A DNA stretch of 7,704 nt from Patescibacteria group bacterium. Its GTDB lineage: Bacteria > Patescibacteria > Paceibacteria > UBA9973 > UBA2103. The stretch spans positions 1 through 7,704 of the forward strand of contig JAGWZP010000027.1 of assembly GCA_018968865.1 (NCBI GenBank). The letters are read 5' to 3'. This document shows, piece after piece, positions 1 through 5,513 of the stretch (position 1 is the stretch's first letter; every line of letters begins with the position of its first letter). The position numbers and the translations under genes were made by a program. The notes below the pieces were generated by a model. That model searched no databases. It saw nothing but the letters and a program-made list of their open reading frames with translations, and had not been told where the DNA came from.

Positions 1-36
1 TGCATTATATACATTAGTGTTGTATATTGAACTGAC

Positions 37-54
37 CGCCCACGGGCGTTTTTT
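37..54 (+). terminator. Weak intrinsic terminator of an upstream unit
   Basis: CGCC, a CACG loop and GGCG (37-48; it can also be drawn as a 5-bp stem with a 2-base loop) are followed by six T residues at 49-54. The stem is short, so termination may be weak. It lies upstream of typA and probably ends a gene or RNA outside the left edge. No gene is recognisable in bases 1-36. Confidence 0.4.
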
Positions 55-74
55 ACTACCAAGCGAAGCGAATC

Positions 75-98
75 AAGTGAGAATTCCTATTCTCATTT
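75..98. repeat. Inverted repeat / hairpin in the typA leader region
   Basis: TGAGAAT (78-84), a TCCT loop and ATTCTCA (89-95) form a perfect 7-bp inverted repeat. Adding a G-T pair and two A-T pairs outside makes about 10 bp (75-84 with 89-98). It ends 12 bases before the typA Shine-Dalgarno sequence. It could be an RNA hairpin in the leader or a repressor site. There is no T tract after it, so it is not an obvious terminator. Confidence 0.55.
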
Positions 99-132
99 GC
101 GAGCGAGCGCAGGGAGGAAGCTTACTTATTCT

Positions 133-1929
133 ATGGAAATTCGCAACATCGCCATCATCGCGCACGTCGACCACGGGAAGACCGCGCTCACCGACGCTAT
201 CCTGAAGCAGACCGGCGCGGCGAAAGAGGGCACGACGATGGACACGAACGCGATTGAACAGGAGCGCGGCATCACCATTTATTCCAAGAACGCAGCAGTG
301 GAATATAAAGGCACGAAGATAAACATCGTGGACACGCCGGGCCACGCGGACTTCGGCTCTGAAGTGGAGCGCGTGCTCTGCTCCATTGATTCCGTGCTCC
401 TCATTGTGGACGCGCAGGAGGGGCCGATGCCGCAGACGCGGTTCGTCTTGAAGAAATCGCTCGAACTCGGGCTTCGGCCGATTGTCGTGCTGAATAAAAT
501 TGATAAGCCGGCGGCCGACCCGGCGCGCTCGCATGATCAGGTGCTGGAACTCTTCATGGAACTCGGCGCGACCGACGAGCAGTGCGATTTCCCGGTTGTG
601 TACGCCATCGGCCGCGACGGCCGCGCGTCGCTGAACCCCAATGACCTGCTGATGGGCGCTGAAAAGGATCTCTCGCCGCTTCTTGATTTGATTCTTGAAA
701 AAATACCCGCAGCGAATGCAACGGCATCCGCTGATGCGCCGCTCTTGCTCCAGCCCTTTAATCTCGCGTATGACAATTTCATGGGCCGGCTCGCGGTCGG
801 CCGCATCTATGAAGGGACGGTTCGCCCCAATCAAAACGTTTTTATAAAAAAGCCGGACGGCACGACGCGCACCGGCCGCACGACCAAGATATTCACCTTC
901 AAAGGGCTCGAGCGCGTGGAGACGCCGGAGGCCTCTGCCGGCGACATCGCGCTCATCGCGGGTCTGCCCGACATCTACATCGGCGAAACGATGACGACGA
1001 ACGAGTCGGCTGCGCCCCTGCCGGCCATCGCCGTGGACGAACCGACCATCGCGCTCAACTTCCTCGTCAATAACTCGCCCTTCGCCGGCAGGGAGGGGAA
1101 GTATGTGACGAGCCGCCAGATACGCGACCGGCTCGAAAAAGAACTCGAGGTCAACGTCGGGCTCAAGGTGGATTTCACCAGTGCGGACGCTTTCCTCGTA
1201 TCCGGCCGCGGCGAACTTCACATCGCGGTGCTGCTTGAGAATATGCGCCGCGAGGGGTATGAGCTCCAGGTCTCGCAACCGCACGTCATCACGCACGAGG
1301 AGAACGGCGTGAAGCTTGAGCCGTTCGAAGAAGTCGTCATCGATACGCCGTCGGAGTTCCAGGGCGCCATCATTGAGAAGCTAGGTCTCCGCGCCTTCGT
1401 GCTCCAGAATATGACGCAACATGGCAACACCGTCCGGCTCACGCTACTCGGACCCACGCGCGGTCTCTTGGGCTACAAGAATATTTTCGTCGTGGATACG
1501 AAAGGCGAGGGCATCCTCTCGTCGCAGTTCGTGGGCTTCAAGCCGTACGCGGGCGAGATCAAGAAGCGACAGGTCGGCTCCATGATCTCCATGGCGACCG
1601 GGAAGAGCCTGGGCTATTCGCTCTGGTTCCTCCAGGACCGCGGCCAGCTCTACATCAAGCCGGCGATGGAAGTGTATGAGGGCATGGTCGTGGGTAATAC
1701 CGCGAAGGGCGAGGAGATGTCCGTGAATCCGACGAAGGCGAAGGCGCAGTCCAACGTGCGCTCGTCCAGCATGGACGAGGCCATTGTGCTCTTCCCGGTC
1801 TTTGACCTCACTATTGAACGCGGACTGGAAATCATGTCGGACGACGAATATTTGGAGATCACGCCGCAGTCAGTGCGGCTCCGCAAACAATATTTAACGG
1901 AGAACGACCGCGCGAAAGCGAGACGGTAA
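133..1929 (+). CDS. typA: TypA/BipA ribosome-associated translational GTPase
   Basis: This 598-residue protein is close to the usual TypA length of about 600. The G domain shows G1 AHVDHGKT (10-17), G2 ERGITI (44-49), G3 DTPGH (67-71) and G4 NKID (121-124). The usual G5 SAL-type motif appears as YAIGRDG. EF-G-like domains follow, then the TypA-specific C-terminal region with a lysine/asparagine-rich loop near KAKAQSNVR and a closing TPQSVRLRK segment. TypA binds the ribosome at the factor site and is linked to 50S assembly and growth under cold or stress. I chose ATG 133 because the family starts right at M-x-IRNIAIIAHVDHGKT. An upstream TTG at 97 would add 12 residues not typical of the family. 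AGGGAGG at 111-117 is a good Shine-Dalgarno sequence but lies 15 bases from the ATG, which is long. No co-transcribed partner is visible. Confidence 0.96.
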   Translation: MEIRNIAIIAHVDHGKTALTDAILKQTGAAKEGTTMDTNAIEQERGITIYSKNAAVEYKGTKINIVDTPGHADFGSEVERVLCSIDSVLLIVDAQEGPMPQTRFVLKKSLELGLRPIVVLNKIDKPAADPARSHDQVLELFMELGATDEQCDFPVVYAIGRDGRASLNPNDLLMGAEKDLSPLLDLILEKIPAANATASADAPLLLQPFNLAYDNFMGRLAVGRIYEGTVRPNQNVFIKKPDGTTRTGRTTKIFTFKGLERVETPEASAGDIALIAGLPDIYIGETMTTNESAAPLPAIAVDEPTIALNFLVNNSPFAGREGKYVTSRQIRDRLEKELEVNVGLKVDFTSADAFLVSGRGELHIAVLLENMRREGYELQVSQPHVITHEENGVKLEPFEEVVIDTPSEFQGAIIEKLGLRAFVLQNMTQHGNTVRLTLLGPTRGLLGYKNIFVVDTKGEGILSSQFVGFKPYAGEIKKRQVGSMISMATGKSLGYSLWFLQDRGQLYIKPAMEVYEGMVVGNTAKGEEMSVNPTKAKAQSNVRSSSMDEAIVLFPVFDLTIERGLEIMSDDEYLEITPQSVRLRKQYLTENDRAKARR

Positions 1930-1940
1930 TCCGCCGAAGC

Positions 1941-1974
1941 CCGCTCAGACAGTGTTGCACTGTCTGTCTGGGCG
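1941..1974 (+). other. Perfect 9-bp hairpin in the typA 3' trailer
   Basis: CAGACAGTG (1946-1954), loop TTG and CACTGTCTG (1958-1966) form a perfect stem. The outer bases CCCG/GGGC can extend it across a small internal loop. No T run follows, so by itself it is not an intrinsic terminator. It lies 16 bases after the typA stop and before the true terminator, so it may act as a 3'-end stabilising structure or a protein-binding palindrome. Confidence 0.6.
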
Positions 1975-1984
1975 CGCCGTTAAT

Positions 1985-2019
1985 AAAAAAATAATCCCGG
2001 AGCAAGCCCCGGGATTTTT
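1985..2019. terminator. Bidirectional intrinsic terminator between typA and the convergent gene
   Basis: ATCCCGG (1994-2000) pairs with CCGGGAT (2009-2015) around an 8-base loop. On the + strand the stem runs into TTTTT (2015-2019). On the - strand it is followed by a T-rich tract, the complement of A residues at 1985-1991. It therefore ends both typA (+) and the unknown gene ending at 2036 (-). Confidence 0.82.
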
Positions 2020-2035
2020 CATGGAGACGAGATGC

Positions 2036-2482
2036 TTACGCGTACGGCACTTCATCGGAGTCGTTCTTGGCGCCGTAGAGCGTTTTCAGCATTCTCGTTT
2101 CCTGATTGCGATACTCGCTATGGTATGGTCGGGTAATTTCGCCCGCCGTCCATTCAAAGAGCTTAGCGAAAAGTTCGTTTCCTTCCGCATCCGCGCATTG
2201 AAATCCTGCAATGAGGTGCTCTATCTCGAGGATGAGCTTCTTCGCCATTTCCGTGTGTTCGCGCGGCCATCCTGGAACAATTAAGATAGTGCCATCTGGG
2301 AATGTCGAGCTCCCCGGTTTGCGCAATTCATCTTCGAACTTGCGAAGAAGGAACCAATGGAGCTCGGGACGTTCTATCGTTTCCTCGAGCTCGATTACCT
2401 TTTGCTTGATTTCTTCGAACAATCGCTGTTGTGCCGCCTGTCGTACTTGCCATGCCGGACCTGTCGCTACGCGTTTGCTCAT
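2036..2482 (-). CDS. Unrecognised 148-residue protein
   Basis: I do not recognise the family. The product is charged and probably soluble, with no signal peptide or membrane segment. Residues about 10-55 are rich in E, K, Q and L and look helical or coiled-coil (EEIKQKVIELEETIE, then FLLRKFEDELRK). A middle segment reads GTILIVPGWPREH, and another helical stretch carries AKKLILEIEHLIAG. Several aromatic residues (FEWTAGEITRPYHSEYRN) lie toward the C-terminus. The gene is probably real: ATG 2482 is preceded by GAGGTG (2488-2493 complement) at proper distance, it has a possible promoter upstream, and a bidirectional terminator sits just beyond its stop. It is divergent from cfa and looks less GC-rich than typA, so it may be an accessory gene. 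Confidence 0.75.
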   Translation of the reverse strand: MSKRVATGPAWQVRQAAQQRLFEEIKQKVIELEETIERPELHWFLLRKFEDELRKPGSSTFPDGTILIVPGWPREHTEMAKKLILEIEHLIAGFQCADAEGNELFAKLFEWTAGEITRPYHSEYRNQETRMLKTLYGAKNDSDEVPYA

Positions 2483-2521
2483 GTGTGCACCTCGTTGAAG
2501 GTTGAATGGATGTCCGGGCAG

Positions 2522-2549
2522 ACTTTAGCATGGAAATACCAGTTTGCAA
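2522..2549 (-). promoter_or_regulatory. Candidate promoter for the unknown 148-residue gene
   Basis: On the - strand, TTGCAA (2549-2544), a 16-base spacer and TAAAGT (2527-2522) resemble -35 and -10 elements. Transcription would start near 2515, giving a leader of about 33 bases that contains the GAGGTG ribosome site. TTGCAA is its own reverse complement and could also serve cfa on the other strand. Confidence 0.35.
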
Positions 2550-2572
2550 TGCTGCGCGGAATGACGTATTTT
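2544..2572 (+). promoter_or_regulatory. Candidate cfa promoter, probably leaderless
   Basis: TTGCAA (2544-2549), a 17-base spacer and TATTTT (2567-2572) form a plausible sigma70-type promoter. The -10 ends 8 bases before the cfa ATG, so the transcript would start at or next to the start codon. There is no Shine-Dalgarno sequence before that ATG. Confidence 0.4.
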
Positions 2573-2580
2573 TCATACAT

Positions 2581-3696
2581 ATGGCGTCCGCGCGCGCGTT
2601 TTGCGAAGAATTATTACGCAAGGCCGATGTTACGATAGGCGGCACCCGCCCGCAGGACATCACCGTGCATGACGAGCGGCTTTTTAATCGCGTCATCCGT
2701 TACGGGACCTTGGGCCTCGGCGAAGCGTACATGGACGGCTGGTGGGACGCGAACGCGCTTGATGCATTTATGCATCAGGTGCTTACGGCGCGTTTGGATA
2801 AGGCAATCGCGATAAATTTCGCATCCGTTCTCACTGTCGCAAAGGCATTTTTTCTCAATCTGCAATCCAGCGCGCGCGCGTTCAAGGTGGGCGAAGTACA
2901 CTATGACCTCGGCAACGATTTGTACGAGGCGATGCTCGACAAGCAAATGGTATATACCTGCGGATACTGGAAAGATGCGAAAAATTTGGATGAGGCGCAG
3001 GAGGCGAAGCTTGACCTCGTCTGCCGGAAGATAGGACTTAAGGAAACCGATCGCATCCTCGATATCGGCTGCGGATGGGGAAGTTTTGCAAAATTTGCCG
3101 CGGAGAAATATGGTGCAAGAGTTGTCGGCGTCACCGTTTCCAAAGAGCAGGCGGCGCTCGCGCGCGAACGCTGCAAAGGGCTGCCGGTCGAGATTCGCGT
3201 CCAGGACTATCGTGATGTGAACGAAAGGTTTGATCACATCGTGTCGCTCGGCATGTTCGAACACGTGGGAGTGAAGAACTATAGCGATTATTTTAAAGTT
3301 GCGGAGCGATGTCTTAAAGAGAAGGGACTCTTTCTTCTCCACACCATCGGCTACAAGCAATCCCAGCTCACGAGCGACCCGTGGATAGAGAAATATATTT
3401 TCCCCGGCGGCGTGCTTCCCTCTATCGCGCAGATAGGGAAGGCGATAGAAGAACTGTTCATCGCGGAAGACCTGCACAACTTCGGCGCGTACTACGATAC
3501 GACGCTGATGGCGTGGTTCCGGAATTTTAATGCGGCGTGGCCCACGCTGAAAGAAAAATACGGCGGGCGGTTTTATAGAATGTGGAAGTATTACCTCCTC
3601 ACCTGTGCCGGCGTTTCTCGCGCGCGCGAGATGCAGCTCTGGCAGATCGTCCTCTCTAAAAACGGCGTCCCGGGCGGGTACAAGTCAGTACGATAA
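2581..3696 (+). CDS. cfa: Cyclopropane-fatty-acyl-phospholipid synthase
   Basis: The enzyme transfers a methylene group from S-adenosylmethionine to the double bond of unsaturated acyl chains in membrane phospholipids. The 371-residue product is close to E. coli Cfa (382). It has the N-terminal lipid-binding region with GLGEAYMDGWWD and HYDLGNDLYEAML, then a Rossmann methyltransferase domain with SAM motif DIGCGWG (161-167). The residues known from E. coli Cfa to bind the active-site bicarbonate are all kept with a constant offset of 12: C127, E227, H254, I256 and Y305. ATG 2581 is preferred because MASARAFCEELLRKADV aligns with the family start. The frame is open to an ATG at 2506, but the 25 extra residues are not family-like. 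No Shine-Dalgarno sequence is seen and a -10-like TATTTT lies 8 bases upstream. The gene converges on pyrE with a 54-base gap. Strong resemblance to the proteobacterial enzyme raises the possibility of transfer. Confidence 0.96.
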   Translation: MASARAFCEELLRKADVTIGGTRPQDITVHDERLFNRVIRYGTLGLGEAYMDGWWDANALDAFMHQVLTARLDKAIAINFASVLTVAKAFFLNLQSSARAFKVGEVHYDLGNDLYEAMLDKQMVYTCGYWKDAKNLDEAQEAKLDLVCRKIGLKETDRILDIGCGWGSFAKFAAEKYGARVVGVTVSKEQAALARERCKGLPVEIRVQDYRDVNERFDHIVSLGMFEHVGVKNYSDYFKVAERCLKEKGLFLLHTIGYKQSQLTSDPWIEKYIFPGGVLPSIAQIGKAIEELFIAEDLHNFGAYYDTTLMAWFRNFNAAWPTLKEKYGGRFYRMWKYYLLTCAGVSRAREMQLWQIVLSKNGVPGGYKSVR

Positions 3697-3730
3697 AGAA
3701 AAGACCCGCCGCATATCGTATCGCAGCGGG
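3695..3730 (-). terminator. Intrinsic terminator of pyrE
   Basis: Read on the - strand, CCCGCTGC and GCGGCGGG (3730-3723 and 3712-3705) form an 8-bp stem with one T-G pair around a 10-base loop, followed by TCTTTTCTTT (3704-3695). On the + strand no T tract follows the stem, so it would serve pyrE rather than cfa. The T tract overlaps the cfa stop codon. Confidence 0.72.
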
Positions 3731-3750
3731 CCCGGGTGGCCGAAAAGCAC

Positions 3751-4434
3751 TCAAACAGCCCCGTACTGTTTCTGGTATTCGAGAGTTTGCGCGTACGCGG
3801 CATATGGCCGCTCAGAGGTTTCGCCGCGGTCATACGCATCGCAGGTTTTCTTCAGATACGAGATGAGGTCAGCGAGCGTCGCTGCCGCGAATACGGGGAT
3901 CCCGAAGGTGTTTTGGAATTCCTGCACTGCCGAGAGCTTACTGTCCTTCCCGCGTTCCTGCCGATCGCAGGCGATAGCGAGTCCCACAGGCGTACCGCGA
4001 TGCTTCTGGACGAACTCCATCGCTTCTCGTTTCGTGCCGCCGTCGGTGATGACGTCGTCGACGATCAGCACTCTCTTCCCGTCAAGCGGCGCTCCGATAA
4101 CCATGCCGCCTTCGCCGTGGTCCTTTTCTTCCTTTCGGTTGAAGGCATAACCGGTATTCCCGCCAACTGCTTGGGCGACCGCAACGGCGAGAGGAATGCC
4201 CTTGTATGCGGGACCGAAAACGACGTCGCACGGAAGGTTGTAGGTTGCCGCGACATACGCTCTCGCCAGGCTCGTGATGCGCTCTGCCGTGTTGAAGAAA
4301 CCGGAGTTAAAGAAGTAGGGCGATATTCGTCCGCTTTTCAGCTTACGGCCTTCTGGAATAAGTTCGAGCGCGCCGATGAACAGGGCATATTTAATGAATC
4401 GCTCGGCGGGGGTGAGGGTTACTTTTTGTGCCAT
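3751..4434 (-). CDS. pyrE: Orotate phosphoribosyltransferase
   Basis: PyrE joins orotate with PRPP to give orotidine 5'-monophosphate in the fifth step of de novo UMP synthesis, as a cytosolic dimer. The 227-residue protein is similar in layout to E. coli PyrE (213). Visible are the LKSGRISPYFFNSGFF substrate region (32-47), FGPAYKGIPLA (73-83), the flexible catalytic loop NRKEEKDHGEGG (99-110) and the PRPP motif VLIVDDVITDGGT (122-134), followed by DRQERGK (158-164). All expected catalytic acidic and lysine positions are present. ATG 4434 is supported by AAGGAGG (4445-4439 complement), the best ribosome site in the window, with a 4-base spacer. The C-terminal tail of about 25 residues is slightly long. 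The gene is divergent from smpB and has its own terminator. No other pyrimidine gene is in the window. Confidence 0.96.
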   Translation of the reverse strand: MAQKVTLTPAERFIKYALFIGALELIPEGRKLKSGRISPYFFNSGFFNTAERITSLARAYVAATYNLPCDVVFGPAYKGIPLAVAVAQAVGGNTGYAFNRKEEKDHGEGGMVIGAPLDGKRVLIVDDVITDGGTKREAMEFVQKHRGTPVGLAIACDRQERGKDSKLSAVQEFQNTFGIPVFAAATLADLISYLKKTCDAYDRGETSERPYAAYAQTLEYQKQYGAV

Positions 4435-4505
4435 GGTACCTCCTTAGCAATACTGGTTGTTGAAGAACACTGAATTACATCCGGGATCCGGCTAATTACA
4501 GGGCT

Positions 4506-4534
4506 ACACTACGTAACATCGGGCAAAAAGTCAA
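4506..4534 (-). promoter_or_regulatory. Candidate pyrE promoter
   Basis: On the - strand TTGACT (4534-4529) is followed after 17 bases by TAGTGT (4511-4506). The -35 is strong and the -10 poor. The start would be near 4499, giving a leader of about 65 bases. Within that leader TGTAATT occurs twice, 21 bases apart (complement of 4494-4500 and 4473-4479), around a GC-rich near-palindrome. I see no convincing attenuator. Confidence 0.35.
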
Positions 4535-4543
4535 AGGTTGAGG

Positions 4544-4549
4544 TATACT
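4544..4549 (+). promoter_or_regulatory. -10 element of a leaderless smpB transcript
   Basis: TATACT matches the -10 consensus at five of six positions and ends 7 bases before the smpB ATG. No clear -35 is seen at the right distance. The intervening TTCCCGC has no Shine-Dalgarno character, so the transcript probably begins at the start codon. Confidence 0.55.
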
Positions 4550-4556
4550 TTCCCGC

Positions 4557-5000
4557 ATGACCCTCGTCGCCAATAAAAAGGCCCATCTGAAATTTACTCC
4601 GCTTGAGAACTTCTCGGCGGGGGTTGAACTCTTGGGTACCGAAGTGAAGGCGCTCCGCAGCAAGCTCGGGTCGCTCGACGGCGCGCGGGTGGTGGTGCGC
4701 GGCGGGGAGGCGTTTATCGTCGGCATGACCATTCCGGCGTATCAGGCGGCGAATGCGCCGAAGAGCTACGACCCGGAGCGTCCCCGCCGCCTTCTCCTTG
4801 CAAAGAAAGAGATAGCCGAGCTCGCCGCGGCGGAGGCGAAAAAGGGGTTGACAATCATCCCATTTGAGCTGTATAATAGTGACAGGTTCGTGAAGGCGCG
4901 CATTGCGGTCGTCCGCGGCAAAGGCAAGGCCGACCGCCGCGAAGACTTGAAGAAGCGCGATGCCGAGCGCGAGACCGGGCGCGTGTTGAAAAACCGATGA
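4557..5000 (+). CDS. smpB: SsrA-binding protein SmpB
   Basis: SmpB binds tmRNA and takes it to ribosomes stalled on broken messages, mimicking the missing anticodon arm. The 147-residue product has the usual order: NKKAHLKF near the N-terminus, the FSAGVELLGTEVKALRS strand region (19-35), AYQAANAPKSYDPERPRRLLLAKKEI (about 61-86), the LTIIPFELY strand, and the basic VRGKGKADRREDLKKRDAERE tail (about 119-139) that enters the ribosome in the family. The start has no Shine-Dalgarno sequence but a TATACT -10 lies 7 bases before ATG, suggesting a leaderless message. Its partner RNA gene ssrA starts 49 bases after the stop. A perfect-consensus promoter sits inside the coding region at 4848-4877. Confidence 0.97.
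   Translation: MTLVANKKAHLKFTPLENFSAGVELLGTEVKALRSKLGSLDGARVVVRGGEAFIVGMTIPAYQAANAPKSYDPERPRRLLLAKKEIAELAAAEAKKGLTIIPFELYNSDRFVKARIAVVRGKGKADRREDLKKRDAERETGRVLKNR
4848..4877 (+). promoter_or_regulatory. Perfect-consensus sigma70 promoter inside smpB
   Basis: TTGACA (4848-4853) and TATAAT (4872-4877) are both exact consensus hexamers, separated by 18 bases. They lie in the smpB codons for the LTIIPFELYNS strand. A start near 4884 would give a transcript entering ssrA about 165 bases later, so it could supply a tmRNA precursor. The hexamers could partly reflect coding constraint, but both being exact is striking. Confidence 0.6.
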
Positions 5001-5012
5001 TCCGATCAGCCG

Positions 5013-5050
5013 CTGTAAGATTGTAGGTCCAGTAACGTATTATCTTACAG
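5013..5050. repeat. Perfect 9-bp inverted repeat over the ssrA promoter
   Basis: CTGTAAGAT (5013-5021) and ATCTTACAG (5042-5050) are exact reverse complements with a 20-base gap. The left arm covers the expected -35 region. The right arm overlaps the -10 and ends on the first base of mature tmRNA. As DNA it could be an operator. In RNA read in from smpB it would form a hairpin whose base is the tmRNA 5' end. Confidence 0.7.
5038..5043 (+). promoter_or_regulatory. -10 element of ssrA
   Basis: TATTAT matches the -10 consensus at five of six positions. Six bases (CTTACA) separate it from G5050, the structural 5' end of tmRNA, which is ideal initiation spacing. No good -35 is seen; the left arm of the inverted repeat occupies that place. 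Confidence 0.55.
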
Positions 5051-5140
5051 GGGGTGACCGGCTTTGACGGTCTGTTCCTTGAAAGACGTGCGACGCAGTG
5101 CACGCTCGATGACACTCCAAATCCACGAGCAACCAAACTT

Positions 5141-5230
5141 GCCAAGAACACTCTTGCAAGCGCGGTGAAGTCGCCTTACTTCGGTAAGGTCGGTGACATC
5201 GCGTTCGCCTACGCGACGGCTCGCGGCTAA
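5141..5230 (+). other. Candidate tmRNA tag-peptide reading frame
   Basis: The resume codon is expected 10-12 bases after PK1. GCC at 5141 fits, with A at -4 as in known tmRNAs. The frame runs 29 codons to TAA at 5228: it starts AKNTLASAVK, passes through PYFGK, and ends AFAYATARG. This is long and lacks the usual ALAA or AVA ending. A different frame meets TAA at 5185 in the P5-like hairpin and ends GEVALLR, but it contains cysteines and no typical resume codon. The choice is uncertain. Confidence 0.35.
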
Positions 5231-5257
5231 CGCCCCGACGTTTTCGCCTACGCGACG
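5204..5257 (+). repeat. 15-base direct repeat inside ssrA
   Basis: TTCGCCTACGCGACG occurs at 5204-5218 and exactly again at 5243-5257. Each copy can fold as a short hairpin around loop CTAC, and the second is flanked by ACGT/ACGT that can pair. The first copy lies inside the candidate tag frame; the second is in the following structured region. Confidence 0.8.
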
Positions 5258-5483
5258 TTCATCCTCCCCTGGCGCCTACAGCAGGAGGGATGGGCGGAAT
5301 TATCTGTAGGATCGATGTCCGGAATCCCGGCCGGTACATCTAAATAAGGGATCGGGCAGGAATGGTTTCGTCCGCGTTCCTCGCATCCTGCCGAAGTACC
5401 TAACGCTGACTATGCGTCGTAGACTCTCTTTCATAGACGGATTCGGACGGGGGTTCAACTCCCCCCGCCTCCACATGATTTAC

Positions 5484-5513
5484 AAAAAGCCGCCCCTTCA
5501 GGGGCGGCTTTTT
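5484..5513. terminator. Strong bidirectional terminator of ssrA and the patatin-like gene
   Basis: AAAAAGCCGCCCC (5484-5496) and GGGGCGGCTTTTT (5501-5513) form a perfect 13-bp stem around loop TTCA. The GC core is flanked by A and T runs, so it works on both strands. It ends ssrA (+) 11 bases after the RNA. On the - strand it overlaps the last codons of the patatin-like gene, whose TGA is partly the loop. Confidence 0.95.

Larger units (their letters stand above)
5050..5473 (+). ncRNA. ssrA: tmRNA (one-piece transfer-messenger RNA)
   Basis: tmRNA, with SmpB, rescues stalled ribosomes and adds a degradation tag. The acceptor stem pairs GGGGGTG (5050-5056) with CGCCTCC (5466-5472), discriminator A5473. 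The T arm is GGGGG, loop TTCAACT, CCCCC (5449-5465). The long P2 helix pairs 5070-5075 with 5433-5438, 5081-5086 with 5427-5432 and 5090-5096 with 5414-5420. PK1 is an H-type pseudoknot: AGTG/CACT (5097-5100, 5113-5116) and GCTCG/CGAGC (5104-5108, 5126-5130). A P5-like hairpin spans about 5161-5203. Later pseudoknots use CATCCTCC/GGAGGGATG with CCTACAG/CTGTAGG (5260-5310), and GATGTCCGG/CCGGTACATC with ATCCC/GGGAT (5314-5352). CCA is not encoded (ACATG follows the stem), so it must be added after transcription. There is no sign of a permuted two-piece gene. A strong terminator follows. Confidence 0.96.

Noticed and set aside
1..30. Possible promoter with TATATT at 23-28 before typA
   Set aside because: The start would lie right at the hairpin and T tract at 37-54, so it would terminate at once. 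The -35 region is off the window edge.
88..93. TATTCT as a typA -10
   Set aside because: Only four of six matches, no -35, and it lies within the inverted repeat. It is possible but not supportable.
73..1296. A 407-codon open frame antisense to typA
   Set aside because: It is a by-product of GC-rich codon use opposite a certain gene. It has arginine-rich low-information sequence and no recognisable domain.
1952..2498. Short + strand open frames across the unknown 148-residue gene
   Set aside because: The - strand frame has a ribosome site, candidate promoter and terminator; the + frames have none and cross the terminator.
5013..5050. LexA/SOS box reading of the CTGT...ACAG inverted repeat
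   Set aside because: The half-sites are 20 bases apart, far from the spacing of known LexA boxes, so SOS control is not supported.
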